In this document: positions 35,845 to 45,671 of the stretch, one piece after another
Layout: the number at the start of each line of letters is the position of its first letter
How positions within the stretch are numbered: position 1 is the stretch's first letter
From: Candidatus Kouleothrix ribensis
GTDB taxonomy: Bacteria; Chloroflexota; Chloroflexia; Chloroflexales; Roseiflexaceae
Length of the DNA: 64,000 nucleotides
Direction: 5' to 3'
NCBI GenBank assembly: GCA_016722075.1
Contig: JADKGW010000001.1
Location: forward strand, 3,286,001-3,350,000
Translations under genes and position numbers: made by a program
Notes under the pieces: generated by a model
Seen by the model: only the letters and a program-made list of their open reading frames with translations
Told to the model about the DNA's origin: nothing
Database searches by the model: none

Positions 35845-36150
35845 TAGCGTCGCTATCGCAAACGAAGCGTTGGGCTGCCCTGAGGCATGCGCCCAATGCG
35901 GTGAAGTTGAGCAGGCATCCATTACGGGGTCTGGGGCGACGCCCCAGCGCGGGGATGCAAGGGGCCGGCGGCGGCCCCTTGCCGCGGGGCACGGGGCCGC
36001 GTAGGCCCCGCAAGGCACCTCCGGCACGGAGGCCCCGGCCAGCGCCGCGGGGCACGGGGCCGCGTAGGCCCCGCAAGGCACCTCCGGCACGGAGGCCCCG
36101 ACCAGCGCCGCAGGCGCGGGGCCGCGTAGGCCCCGACCAGCGCCGCAGGC
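35845..36150 (+). repeat. GC-rich dispersed element, copy B
   Basis: Same order as copy A at 21190: a core with TATCGCAAAC and TGCCCTGAGGCATG, then GGGGTCTGGGGCG, CAGCGCGGGGATGCAAGG, GGCCGGCGGCGGCC, and three hairpin units with GGGGCCGCGTAGGCCCC plus a fourth partial one. Between the units are AAGGCACCTCCGGCACGG spacers not found in copy A. Confidence 0.85.
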
Positions 36151-36276
36151 AGTGTGAACGAGCCGTTATCACCTGTTGTTCTTTCTTTACCCACAAGCGC
36201 CTGTGCGCTCGCTATACTTCATGCGATCCCGCTGCGGCCTATGGCCGCCCATTGTGCGTCAGCAAGGAGCACCCAC

Positions 36277-37197
36277 ATGCATGATCTGATTATTATTGGC
36301 GGCGGGGCGGCAGCGCTCTCGGCCGCCGTGTATGCCCTCGGCAAACAGCTCAATGTCAAGGTGATCTATGAAGATATGGGCGGCAAGGCCGGCACGCAGC
36401 AGCACCTGCGCGGCCAGCAGGGCGACGAGTATGTCGCCGGTGCGGCGGCCGCGCGCGCGCTCGAGCAGCAGGTGGCGAACTACCCCGGCCACACGCTGTG
36501 CGATCGGGTGGCCGATATCGTGAAGAGCGATGGTGTATTTCATATCACCACCGAGCGCAATGGTGTGCTCGATGCCCTGGCGGTGATTGTGGCCACCGGC
36601 GCCGCGCCGATACACCTCGATGTGCCAGGCGCGCGCGAGCTGCTCGGGCAGGGGCTGGGCTACTCGGCGACGACCCACGCGCATATTATCGCCGGCAAGC
36701 AGGTGGCGGTGATCGGCACGACCGTGCGTGCCCTGCGCGGCGCGGCCGAGCTCGCACGCACCGCCGCGAAGGTCTACCTGCTGGCACCCGAGCCAACCGG
36801 GCTCGACACGCCATTATTCCACGCGCTGCGCCAGCGCCCAAATATCGAGGTGTTTGAGGGCTACCACGTTAAGTCGGTGGTCGGCCCATTCAATGTCGAG
36901 GCGCTGGTGATCGAGCGCGGCGAAGAGCATCATCGCCTGCGTGTGAACGCGGCGTTTATCGACCTGGGGCTGCAGCCGAATAGCGCGATTGTGCGCAAGA
37001 TCGCCCAGACCGACGCCGATGGGTTCATCTGGGTCGACGAGCTCAATGCCACGACGGTGCCGGGCCTGTTCGCGGCCGGCGATGTGACCACCGCATTTGG
37101 CGAGCAGATCTTGATCGCGATCGGCGATGGCGCGCGCGCCGCGCTAAGCGCCTATGATTATATTCTGGCGAATCTGCCGGTCGAGGCCCATCAGTAG
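36277..37197 (+). CDS. thioredoxin-reductase-like flavoprotein lacking the redox cysteines
   Basis: A 306-residue two-Rossmann flavoprotein. The FAD motif is IIIGGGAAALSAAVYA and the closing motif is GLFAAGDVTTAFGEQ. The NADPH motif is weak (VIGTTVRALRGAAELA) compared with the GGGxSA of true thioredoxin reductases. The CxxC pair is missing: the expected position near 131 reads SATTHAH. It may therefore be a ferredoxin-NADP reductase-like or other flavin oxidoreductase. ATG 36277 follows AAGGAGC. Contrast with the intact enzyme at 12406. It is convergent with the alpha-2-macroglobulin gene. Confidence 0.85.
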   Translation: MHDLIIIGGGAAALSAAVYALGKQLNVKVIYEDMGGKAGTQQHLRGQQGDEYVAGAAAARALEQQVANYPGHTLCDRVADIVKSDGVFHITTERNGVLDALAVIVATGAAPIHLDVPGARELLGQGLGYSATTHAHIIAGKQVAVIGTTVRALRGAAELARTAAKVYLLAPEPTGLDTPLFHALRQRPNIEVFEGYHVKSVVGPFNVEALVIERGEEHHRLRVNAAFIDLGLQPNSAIVRKIAQTDADGFIWVDELNATTVPGLFAAGDVTTAFGEQILIAIGDGARAALSAYDYILANLPVEAHQ

Positions 37198-37238
37198 GCT
37201 ATTGCCGCCGCTGCGGCCGAGGCTGCACTTCCTTTTGT

Positions 37239-37271
37239 GAGCGGGTTTCGTGCATAGCGCGAAACCCGCTC
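37239..37271. terminator. hairpin between convergent genes
   Basis: A perfect 12 bp stem (GAGCGGGTTTCG) with a nine-base loop lies between the flavoprotein and the convergent macroglobulin gene. There is no T-run on either side, so it may be a weak or factor-assisted bidirectional terminator. Confidence 0.5.
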
Positions 37272-37293
37272 GCGATTGATTCTGAGGGCGCTG

Positions 37294-40200
37294 CTACTGC
37301 GCCGCGATGCGCAGCAGTTGGCCATCGGCGCGGCCATACACCTCGGGGAAGTACAGCTCGCTGGCGGTGGTTGGGATCACGCGAAACTCGCCGGCCTGGG
37401 TCGCGCGCATGGTGTAGCTGTACAGGTACGCGCCGCGCGGCAGGTAGTCGGCGAATAGCGCCACCTTCTCGTCGCGCAGCTCGCTGCGGTTGTACCAGCG
37501 CCAGCCCCACCAGAACCACGCGTCGGCGCCGCCGGCCACGCGCGCACCGTCGATCGGCACAGGCCGCGCCAGGCCCGGCGGCTGCTCGAGCACGCTGGTG
37601 GTGGCCAGGCTCGGGTCGATCGCCTCCGCGCCGGCCGGCAGCGGGTCTTCAACTTGCAGGTAGTACAGGTCGTGCGGCGCGACGATCTCGAGCTCGACGC
37701 GCACAACATCGCCGACCTTCACCTCGCTCACAGCCGGGCAGCGCGCGCCGTCCTGGCAGCTCGCCAGCGTGTAGCGCCGGCGCACCACCACGCCGCGGTC
37801 GAGCGCCTTGATCTGCTCGACCGGCAGGAATGCGCGCAGGTGCGCGGTGTAGTAGAGCTGCCCGCTGCCCGGCCCACGCCCGATCGCCAGGCGGTTGCCG
37901 GTGTCGTTCAGCAGGTCGGCCACGCGCACCCGCAGCACGATCGGCGTCTGCACATCGGCGGCGCCGATGTGGCCGGCGGCCTGCTGCGCGTCGTTCAGCC
38001 ACACGCCATAGTCGTAGTCGGCGCGCAGCTCGCCGGTGGATTCCATCCAGTCGGTCAGCGCGATCAGCGACCACGCCGTCGACTGGGTGGTGTCCCAGTA
38101 GCCCTCGCGCCGCGCCACCATCAGCCAGCGCACGATGTTCGGGAGTAGCGACGAAGTCGTCGTCGCCCTTGCCGATGGGTCGAGCCGGGTCAGCGCGGCC
38201 AGCACGATCGCGGTGGTGCGCATGTCGGTGTTCATGCTCCACCAGTCGCGCTGATCTTCTTCCCAGTGTGCGCCGGTGGCGCTCAGAATCGCGGCGCTGT
38301 TCAGATCGGCCAGCAGCGTTTTGATCTGCGGGTCGCTCGGCTGGCTGCCGGCTCGGTTGAGCGCCAGCGCCAGGAACGCGCGCGCGTAATGGCTCAGCTT
38401 CACGCGGTTGCCATATAGGTCGGCCAGGCGCGCGCGATCAGCGCGATCGGCTTCGCCCAGCACATACAGCAGCCAGGCCTGCTGGTTGGCATCGGCGCTG
38501 GTGAGCTGGTCGGCGCGCAGGCCGGTGGGTTGCAGCTTGCTGGCCAGGTAGTCCAGCCCGCGCGTCAGCACGTCGTCGCGCACGGCGTAGCCGCCCTCCT
38601 TGGCGCGCAGCATGCCAAACACCACATAGGCGCTGATGTGCGGGTTGCTCTCGGTGAAGCTCGACTCGGGTGTGGGCGGCCACCAGCCCCAGCCGCCGTC
38701 GCCGTGCTGCTGAAGGTAGAGCTTGTTCAGGCCCTCATCAACCAGCTTGGGCAGCCGGGCAGCCAGGTCGGCGTTGGCGATCCCGAGCTTCTTGAGCGCG
38801 CGGAGCGTCAGAATGTTCGGCAAAAACCGCGAGACAGTCTGCTCGGTGCATTCATAATCGTAGTGCTCGAGGTAGTCCAGGCCGTCGCGCATGCCCGCCG
38901 CCAGCGACGGGTCGATCCGCACGGTCAGCTCGCCGTTGCGCGGGTCGATGTTCGGCGGCAGGCCAACTACCTCGGTGCGCGTGCCCGCCTCGCCCAGCTG
39001 CCCGCCGGTGCCGATCACCTCGGGCGCGCTGTAGCGATACACCGGCAGCGTGCCGGCTGGCCCGCTGGCCAGGCGTGGGCGGCTGGCGTCGGCGTACTGG
39101 CCCGACACGGCGCTGAACACCAGGTCGGCGCTGGTCACGTCCTGCGCCTGCGCCGGCCAGGTCACCCTGGCCTCGCCATTCGCCGGCACCTGCACGGTCT
39201 GGGTCAGCTGGCCGGTGACGCTGAGGCCGCGCGTCGCCAGTCCCACCTGCACGTCGAGCGGCACGGCGGTGTTGTTGCTGACATTCGCGGCCAGCTCGAT
39301 CAGATCGCCAACCACGAAGAAGCGCGGGGTGACCGGGCGCACGAGCAGCGGCTTGGTGGCGATCAGCTCGGCCGTGCCCTCGCCGACGCGGGTGTCGGCG
39401 GTGAGGCCAACACCACGCAGCACCCAGGTGGTCAGGTTATCGGGCAGCGTGATCTGCACGCTGGCTTTGCCGCTGGCGTCGGTAGTCACGCTCGCATTCC
39501 AGTAGGCCGTGTCGGCGAACTCGCTGCGGATGGTTGGCGCGGCGGCCGCATTCGCGGCCTGGTCGAGCGCGCGCCCTGCGGCCGGCACGGCCGGCGCCTC
39601 GGCAGCCGGCGCAGCGGTGGCCGCAGGCGCTGGCGTACCAGTGGCCAGCTCAGCGCCGCCGCCGGCACTGGTGGTCGGCAACTGCTGGCGCTCGCGCTGC
39701 TGGCGCTCGAGATCTTTGTCGAACTGCTGTAGGAAGCGGTCGCCCGATACGGCCAGGCCGCTGGCGGTGCCGATCGCCAGCGCGCGGTGGTAGTAGAACG
39801 CCGCGCGGATCGCGTCGGGCGTGCGCGGCTGCAGGCTCAGCACGGCCTTGTCGACCAGGTCGAGCGATAGCTCGGCCGCGACCGGCTGGCCCTGCAGGTC
39901 GGCCACCTGCACGTCGAAGTCGACCGCCTGGCCCGGCTCGGCGCTTGCCGTACGCGGCGCGACGGTGACCTTGAGCGATTGCGGGTCGGGTGCGACCGCC
40001 AGCGGCAAGATGCCGACTTTGTAATCGGCGGTCGGGCTGTTGGCGTCGGGCGGGCTGAGCAGTGTGATGGTGACATACACATTTGGCACATGCGCGCTGG
40101 TGATCGGCAGGCGCACCACCGCGCTGTTGCCGTCGAGCTTGCGCACCTCGTGGCTCAGCACGCCGCCGCGCTCGACGGTGATCAGCGCCCAGTGCGGCTG

Positions 40201-43200
40201 GGTGAATGGCGAGGGGATCAGGATCGCGGCCGTCTCACCCGGCGTGTAGCTGGTCTTGTCGGCGATCAGCGACACCTGGTCGTTGTTGTCGCGCCGCCAG
40301 GGCGCGTAGCCATCGCCCGCCACCCACACGAAGATCGCCGAACGCACGCTGCGCCCGCCGTCATCGCGCGATTGCGCAACCACGCGGTACGAGCCGGCAT
40401 CGGCTGGCGTGAACGCGACCGTGGCCTCGCCCTGGGCGTTGGTGGTGATGCTCTGGCGGCTCACCGGCACGCGCGTCTCGCTCCACTCCCAGTGCCCGCC
40501 GGCGGCATCCTGGATGAACCGGTTGTCCCAGCTATAGCGGAAGATCTCAACATCGATCGGCTGGTTGGGCTGGCGCTGGCTGTCGATATCGCTGGCCACC
40601 AGGTCGATCTGCTGCGGCTCGCCGGCCTGGCCGACATACGCGCGCGGCGCCAGGCCCAGGTAGATCTGGCCGCGGTGCAGCACCAGCTCGGCGCGCCCGC
40701 TAATCGCCTGGTTGTCGCGGCCGGTCACGGTTGCCTCGATCGTCAGGCGCACGCTGTCGGTGATCGGCACGCCCTGCGCGTCTTTCAGATCGGCCGGGAT
40801 GCTGATCGCCAGGTTGCCCTGCGCGTCGGTGCTGCCGCTGCCGCTCAGGATCGGCCGGGGCGGATCAGCCGGCCGCCACCAGCACTCCCAGCAGCGCCAG
40901 GGGTCGTCGGTGTCGCCGAACTGGTAGCGGCCGCCCCAGTCGGGGCTGAAGCGATAGCTGTCGGCCAGCACGCTCCACTGCACCGGCGCGTTGGCCACCG
41001 GCCCGCCGAAGAAGTAGCGCACCTCGGCGGTAGCGGCGATCGGCGCGCCACGCACGAGCGCGGGCGCGGGCGTGGTCACATTCACCTGGAACTCGGGTGG
41101 GCGGTAGGCCGCCACCTGGAACGTGAAGCTGAAGCTCTGCCCGCCGAAGGCAACGTTGATGCTGTATACGCCAAGCGCGGCGCCGTCGGCCAGCGCCAGG
41201 CTGCCGTCGAACGCGCCGTTGGCGTTAAGCTGAAGCTGGCGCTGATCGACCTGCTCGCCATTGGCGCTGCTGATCGTCACATCGGCCGCACCGGGCTGCG
41301 GTAGGCTGAAGGCAGCGTCGTTCTCGCGGCGGATCACGCCTTTGTAGTGAACTACCTGGCCCGGCCGGTAGATCGGCCGGTCGGTGTAGCCATGCATAGC
41401 CAGCGTTGGCAGGTAGGCGCTGCCGGGCAGCCCGAAGTCCCACGAGCTGATCCCGCGCGACCACGACGAGGCTGCGGCGGCGAACGGCTGGCGCGCCAGC
41501 GCCAGCACCCAGCGGTTCTCGGCACGTGCGAGCACAACCCGCGCGATGCCGCTGCTGTCGGTGGTGGCGCTGCCAAGCGTGGCGCTCTGGTCGTCGAAGA
41601 ATTCGAACGACAGCCCGGCCACCGGCTGGCCGGTTTGCAGGTCGTTGGCCCACACCAGCGCCTCACCCGGCCCGCTCTTGAGCGTAACATTGATGTTCGA
41701 CACAACCAGCATATGCTGCTGTGGGGGGCCTTGCGGCTGGCTGAGCAGCAGCATATACACGCCCGGATCGAGCGTGCCGCCGCCCTCGACCAGGTCGGCC
41801 TTACCCAGCGTCCGCTGGTCGAGCGGCGTGCTGAGCGGCAGGCTCCAGCGCCGGATGATCGCACTCTCGGGCAGGCCGGCCACCTCGACATACGGCTGGC
41901 GCAGCGTCTCGACCGGCAGGCGGTAGAGCGTAAACGCAGCATTGGCGATATTCACCGAGCTAATGCCGACCCGCGTCGGGCCACGGCCGCTGTAGGTTGC
42001 AATCGAGTCGGGCGCTACGATCTGGATGGAGGGCGGCAGCGGCGCTGTGCGGAAGGCCACCTCGAGCGACTGGCCGGTGCGGTTGCCGTATGGGTCGGCG
42101 ATATTCGGCCCAACCTGCGCGCTATAGCTGCGCGAGGGCTGCGCGCCAAAGCTGATGTGGAAGGCGTAGGCCGCCCCGGCCGGCACGGAGGTGTCGCCAG
42201 GGTAGATCTGCACGCCGTAGGTGTACACCTGAGTCGGCGAGAGCGGCGGGGTCATACGCAGGTTGGCCATCACCGTGTCGGGGTCGATCGGCGTATTGAA
42301 GAACAGCGCCAGGTCGGTGTAGGGCGAGGCCGCCTGCTCGCCGTTGGCCGGCAGGGTGCCGAGCAGGCGCGGTAGCGGCACGCTATGGAACGTGCTGTTG
42401 AAACCGGCCGCCAGCCCGGCGCCGCCCTGGCCCGCGCCCAACCCGGCATCAAGCACAAGCTGGTAGTCGGTGTCGAAGGCCAGGCGCTGGCTGGGCGTGA
42501 AGATCAGCGTGTCGCCAACCGATCCCAGCGCGCCATCGACCTCGCCATTGGCCGAACGCAGGTGGAACGCCGGCCGGGCGGCTGCGGCAGCGATCGGCTG
42601 GTTGAGCTGCACCGCAATCGGGCGCTCGATCGCCACCAGCCGCTCGCCATCCTGCGGGAACACCGACAGCACCTGCGGGCGGGCGGTGCTGAACTGCCAG
42701 GTATACTCACGCTGCAGCGGGCTGCCGTCGGTGCCCTGTAGCCCGGCGGCCACGCGGGCCGTGTAGCTGGTGCCGCCGGCCAGCGGCGCGGCCGGGTGAA
42801 ACACATACACAGCGGTGTTCAACCACTCGCCGGTGCCGGCGATGCCTGGCGAGAAGCTGAGCGGCTGGGGTGCGTTAGCCTGCTGCTCGACCACCGTCAG
42901 CGGCACGACCGGGCGATTAAACAGCACCGTGATCGTCGTGGCCGGCTGCACCTCCTGCGCGCCGTCGGCCGGGATGACCTGGCCAACCTCGAGGAAGCCG
43001 GCAGTGGCGAAGCGGAACTGGTATGGGCTGCTGAGCGGCGCTCCGTCGGCTGCCCTGGCGGCCTGGCCCAGCGCGACATCGAACAGCTGGGCGCGCGGTA
43101 GCGGCTGGCTGGGCGTGAAGCGCAGCGTGCGCGCGTCGGCCCACTGCACCTGGCCAGGCACCGCCGGTGTGAGCGAAAACGCCGCAGCGGCCACCGGCTG

Positions 43201-43467
43201 ATCCATCGGCCGATCGAACACCAGCTCGATCGACCCGCCCGGCTGGAGCTCCTCACCGCGCGCGGGTGTGCGCTGCACGACAATCGGCGCCAGCGTGTTC
43301 TCGGGCACAGGCGTGTATGGCAGGCGTGCGGGGGTCGGCAGTGGCGATGGCAACACCGTCGGCCGCTCGACGATCGGCGATGAGCGGCTGCGCAGGGCCA
43401 GCGCCAGCCCGCCCAGCAGCGCGGCGATCACGACGACGGCGGCGATCCGGTAAGTACGGCGGTTCAT
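37294..43467 (-). CDS. bacterial alpha-2-macroglobulin-like protease-trapping protein
   Basis: A 2057-residue secreted or membrane-anchored protein. One hydrophobic N-terminal segment (RIAAVVVIAALLGGLALAL) is a signal anchor; no lipobox Cys is present. Then come Ig-like/BIG domains (about 60-480), macroglobulin MG domains, a Gln/Ala/Pro-rich bait-like region near 1270-1330, and the thioester site CTEQ (C1540) followed by a helical complement-like domain with GDGGWGWWP. Such proteins covalently trap invading proteases at the cell surface. The usual partner gene pbpC is not adjacent. GAGGAG precedes ATG 43467. Confidence 0.92.
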   Translation of the reverse strand: MNRRTYRIAAVVVIAALLGGLALALRSRSSPIVERPTVLPSPLPTPARLPYTPVPENTLAPIVVQRTPARGEELQPGGSIELVFDRPMDQPVAAAAFSLTPAVPGQVQWADARTLRFTPSQPLPRAQLFDVALGQAARAADGAPLSSPYQFRFATAGFLEVGQVIPADGAQEVQPATTITVLFNRPVVPLTVVEQQANAPQPLSFSPGIAGTGEWLNTAVYVFHPAAPLAGGTSYTARVAAGLQGTDGSPLQREYTWQFSTARPQVLSVFPQDGERLVAIERPIAVQLNQPIAAAAARPAFHLRSANGEVDGALGSVGDTLIFTPSQRLAFDTDYQLVLDAGLGAGQGGAGLAAGFNSTFHSVPLPRLLGTLPANGEQAASPYTDLALFFNTPIDPDTVMANLRMTPPLSPTQVYTYGVQIYPGDTSVPAGAAYAFHISFGAQPSRSYSAQVGPNIADPYGNRTGQSLEVAFRTAPLPPSIQIVAPDSIATYSGRGPTRVGISSVNIANAAFTLYRLPVETLRQPYVEVAGLPESAIIRRWSLPLSTPLDQRTLGKADLVEGGGTLDPGVYMLLLSQPQGPPQQHMLVVSNINVTLKSGPGEALVWANDLQTGQPVAGLSFEFFDDQSATLGSATTDSSGIARVVLARAENRWVLALARQPFAAAASSWSRGISSWDFGLPGSAYLPTLAMHGYTDRPIYRPGQVVHYKGVIRRENDAAFSLPQPGAADVTISSANGEQVDQRQLQLNANGAFDGSLALADGAALGVYSINVAFGGQSFSFTFQVAAYRPPEFQVNVTTPAPALVRGAPIAATAEVRYFFGGPVANAPVQWSVLADSYRFSPDWGGRYQFGDTDDPWRCWECWWRPADPPRPILSGSGSTDAQGNLAISIPADLKDAQGVPITDSVRLTIEATVTGRDNQAISGRAELVLHRGQIYLGLAPRAYVGQAGEPQQIDLVASDIDSQRQPNQPIDVEIFRYSWDNRFIQDAAGGHWEWSETRVPVSRQSITTNAQGEATVAFTPADAGSYRVVAQSRDDGGRSVRSAIFVWVAGDGYAPWRRDNNDQVSLIADKTSYTPGETAAILIPSPFTQPHWALITVERGGVLSHEVRKLDGNSAVVRLPITSAHVPNVYVTITLLSPPDANSPTADYKVGILPLAVAPDPQSLKVTVAPRTASAEPGQAVDFDVQVADLQGQPVAAELSLDLVDKAVLSLQPRTPDAIRAAFYYHRALAIGTASGLAVSGDRFLQQFDKDLERQQRERQQLPTTSAGGGAELATGTPAPAATAAPAAEAPAVPAAGRALDQAANAAAAPTIRSEFADTAYWNASVTTDASGKASVQITLPDNLTTWVLRGVGLTADTRVGEGTAELIATKPLLVRPVTPRFFVVGDLIELAANVSNNTAVPLDVQVGLATRGLSVTGQLTQTVQVPANGEARVTWPAQAQDVTSADLVFSAVSGQYADASRPRLASGPAGTLPVYRYSAPEVIGTGGQLGEAGTRTEVVGLPPNIDPRNGELTVRIDPSLAAGMRDGLDYLEHYDYECTEQTVSRFLPNILTLRALKKLGIANADLAARLPKLVDEGLNKLYLQQHGDGGWGWWPPTPESSFTESNPHISAYVVFGMLRAKEGGYAVRDDVLTRGLDYLASKLQPTGLRADQLTSADANQQAWLLYVLGEADRADRARLADLYGNRVKLSHYARAFLALALNRAGSQPSDPQIKTLLADLNSAAILSATGAHWEEDQRDWWSMNTDMRTTAIVLAALTRLDPSARATTTSSLLPNIVRWLMVARREGYWDTTQSTAWSLIALTDWMESTGELRADYDYGVWLNDAQQAAGHIGAADVQTPIVLRVRVADLLNDTGNRLAIGRGPGSGQLYYTAHLRAFLPVEQIKALDRGVVVRRRYTLASCQDGARCPAVSEVKVGDVVRVELEIVAPHDLYYLQVEDPLPAGAEAIDPSLATTSVLEQPPGLARPVPIDGARVAGGADAWFWWGWRWYNRSELRDEKVALFADYLPRGAYLYSYTMRATQAGEFRVIPTTASELYFPEVYGRADGQLLRIAAQ

Positions 43468-43559
43468 AGGCCGGCTCCTCTGAAGATCGATCAGATAGAA
43501 GACGTTCGATGCCGTATGAGTGACGTGTGCGGCTGCGGCTGGGTTCCGCAGTTGGGGCT

Positions 43560-43568
43560 AGTGTAGCA
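43560..43568 (-). promoter_or_regulatory. possible extended -10 promoter (TGC TACACT)
   Basis: Minus-strand TGC TACACT, about 93 bases upstream of the macroglobulin start. Two mismatches to consensus. The rest of the 333-base gap 43468-43800 shows nothing else I can name. Confidence 0.3.
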
Positions 43569-43800
43569 CGGATTGGCCACACGCCACAGGATTCTATCCT
43601 GCGGCTGGTAGGTCAAGCCCGGCTCACGCCGGCTTCGGCGGGCGGTAGCGCGGCGGCTTCAGCCCCACGCACAGGTGATGCAGAAACATAGCTCGGCACA
43701 TAAAGACACGCAGGTCGCCGGGGCGGCCTGCGTGCGGGCTGATTTCGGTGGGGTGTGGCGGCGCGAGGCGCTGCTCGCTCGACACCCCGGCGGTGAAGCA

Positions 43801-44346
43801 CTAGAGCGCCATGCCCAGCTCGTTCAGAGTTGCCACCGTCGTGCCATTCAGATTCATTGTCTGCATGCGCATGCGCAGATACTCGTCGTCGAGCTTCTGG
43901 CGCCGAATAATCCCGGCCGCGTCGGTCAGGTCGTGCTTGCCCTGCTCGGAGCCGCGCCGCAGCACTACTTTATGCACGAGCACATCTTCGGGTGCCAGCA
44001 CGGCCACCTGCGAGCCAAGCAGCGACAAGCGGCGCAGGTGTTCGATCATCGAGCTATCGAGCGTGAATGGATGAACCGTCGTGTTACGGCGGATGCTCAG
44101 GTCGTCGAACAGCTTGATGCCGCGCCAGAGAATGCGCTGGCCATCGAACTGCACCGCCTTCTGCTGCTGCTGGAGCAGCTTGACCACCTCGGCAAGCTTG
44201 CCTGGGGTCACGAGGATATCGACATCCTGGATCGGCCGGCGGTCACCGTACAGGTGCGCTGCGCTGCCGGCGCAAACACCCCATTTGATCTGGCTGCCAT
44301 CGAGGAGACGCTGCACGACACCCAGGTTACCTGCGATCAGCGACAT
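43801..44346 (-). CDS. nucleotidyltransferase-fold protein
   Basis: A 181-residue protein with the minimal nucleotidyltransferase signature GSAAHLYG followed by DVDILV, in which D41 and D43 would bind metal. The third acidic residue is not obvious. Such proteins include antitoxin-like MNT partners, AbiEii-type and small-molecule adenylyltransferases. No HEPN or toxin partner lies beside it. ATG 44346 follows GGCGGAG; longer frames upstream are not supported. It has its own extended -10 promoter and is slightly less GC-rich than its neighbours. Confidence 0.75.
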   Translation of the reverse strand: MSLIAGNLGVVQRLLDGSQIKWGVCAGSAAHLYGDRRPIQDVDILVTPGKLAEVVKLLQQQQKAVQFDGQRILWRGIKLFDDLSIRRNTTVHPFTLDSSMIEHLRRLSLLGSQVAVLAPEDVLVHKVVLRRGSEQGKHDLTDAAGIIRRQKLDDEYLRMRMQTMNLNGTTVATLNELGMAL

Positions 44347-44410
44347 ACTTGCTCCGCCTTTGTATAGGTTGCATGGCATAAACGAACGGTTGTATGTACC
44401 GCTTTGGTTC

Positions 44411-44419
44411 ATCATAGCA
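44411..44419 (-). promoter_or_regulatory. extended -10 promoter (TGC TATGAT)
   Basis: Minus-strand TGC TATGAT, 65 bases before the nucleotidyltransferase start and downstream of the GNAT gene, marking a new transcription unit. Confidence 0.5.
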
Positions 44420-44587
44420 TGGCTGGCTGGCAGCACAAGGCGGTAAATAGTCCTGTTTGCATATCCCCCACAGCCAAGCACGCCGCTGGCCCGAGTGTGC
44501 CAGCGCGGGGGCGTCGGGGTTGCTGAGGCGGGCCGGCTGCAGCCTTACGTGGGCTGCGCCAGGCGGCGGAGGCTGCCGCACGCGAGC

Positions 44588-45181
44588 CTAACGCGGCCGA
44601 AACCAGTCGTTTTTGGCCAGTTGCATTTCGTAGAACTCGACGTATGTGCCATACTGGCCCTGGCGGAAATAGCGCTGTAGGCTGTGGTAGTGCGGGCTGC
44701 CCAGCACACGCTGGTCGAAGCGGCTGTCGGCCACGCGCCAGTCGCTACCGACAAAGCTGAAACCCAGGCGCTCGTAGGTGCGCACAGCACGCCGGTTAGG
44801 CGCGGCCACATCCAGCACCATCAGCTCAAAGCCGAGGTTGGTGAAGTAGAAATCGAGGAACAGCGCCAGGGCCTCGCTGCCGAAACCCTGGCCGAGGTAG
44901 GGCGCCGCGAGCGTGATGCCCAGGCGCGCCTGAGCCTTGCGCGGGTCGATGTCGCGCAGAGAGATCCGGCCGATCAAGCGGCCGTTGGGATGATCGACGG
45001 CCCAGGTGCGCCGGGTCGACGAGCCGTCGAAGAGCGACCAGATATCGCTGCCCAGGCCGGCCGGGCGCGGCAGGTTCCAGAGCGGCTCGAGCGGATCGTT
45101 GTAGGGTGGCCACTCGTCGGTCAGCTCGTCGTCGTGGAATGTCCACGGCCGAATCGCGAGTCGCGTGCTATGCAGCACCAT
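44588..45181 (-). CDS. GNAT-family N-acetyltransferase (RimJ/RimL-like)
   Basis: A 197-residue acetyl-CoA-dependent acetyltransferase. The fold is seen in LIGRISLRDIDPRKAQARLGI, the CoA loop YLGQGFGSEALALFL, and LDVAAPNRRAVRTYERLGF. Such enzymes acetylate protein N-termini, lysines or small amines. Its ATG overlaps the DUF402 gene by 14 bases. It is the third of three overlapping genes, together with the sirtuin-like protein, so acetylation/deacetylation pairing is suggestive; the sirtuin however looks inactive. Confidence 0.93.
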   Translation of the reverse strand: MVLHSTRLAIRPWTFHDDELTDEWPPYNDPLEPLWNLPRPAGLGSDIWSLFDGSSTRRTWAVDHPNGRLIGRISLRDIDPRKAQARLGITLAAPYLGQGFGSEALALFLDFYFTNLGFELMVLDVAAPNRRAVRTYERLGFSFVGSDWRVADSRFDQRVLGSPHYHSLQRYFRQGQYGTYVEFYEMQLAKNDWFRPR

Positions 45182-45671
45182 TAGGCCTCCAGGCGTACAG
45201 GCTGCCGTCGAAGGGGTATACGCGTCGAGCGATCAGATCCTGCACGGCAGCGCTGCTGTGCCGGCACTGCGCGATCAGCTCGGCCGGGTAGCCGAAACGT
45301 GCCTGATGGAGCATGAACTCGTCTTCATCATCGAGTTCAACCTGGCCGGTCTGCGCACGCCAGATCACATCCAGGTCGAGATCGATGAACTCGAGCACGC
45401 CGGTATGCCAGCTGGCCGGTGTTGCTATATTCACGTAGTGCATGCGCGGCCGCCAATCGGCGTACCAGCTAACATGCAGATTATAGAGCCGGTCGGGCCA
45501 GTATAGCTGCAGGCTATGGTGGGTTGCGACGGTTGCGCCGCGGTAACTGACGATCGGCGTGCCTGGGCACAGGTGCAGCGTGAGCGGCGCCGCCGCGTCG
45601 ATCAGGCTGGTATTGTAGCGATAGTGCAGGCTACCATCGAATTTTGTCGAGCACACAGGGATGGTACTCAT
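45168..45671 (-). CDS. DUF402 domain protein (FomD/nucleoside diphosphatase-like)
   Basis: A 167-residue DUF402 protein. The family hallmark is seen in HVSWYADWRPRMHYVNI and GVLEFIDLDLDVIW, then LDDEDEFMLHQ, which provides an acidic metal-binding cluster. Characterised members hydrolyse nucleoside di- or triphosphates or nucleotidyl phosphonates. The ATG overlaps the sirtuin-like gene's stop by four bases (ATGA), and its own end overlaps the GNAT start by 14 bases, so the three are translationally coupled. Confidence 0.88.
   Translation of the reverse strand: MSTIPVCSTKFDGSLHYRYNTSLIDAAAPLTLHLCPGTPIVSYRGATVATHHSLQLYWPDRLYNLHVSWYADWRPRMHYVNIATPASWHTGVLEFIDLDLDVIWRAQTGQVELDDEDEFMLHQARFGYPAELIAQCRHSSAAVQDLIARRVYPFDGSLYAWRPNGAA

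Noticed and set aside
35840..36196. 118-codon frame over copy B
   Set aside because: Same compositional frame as in copy A; the similarity between them is explained by the nucleotide repeat.
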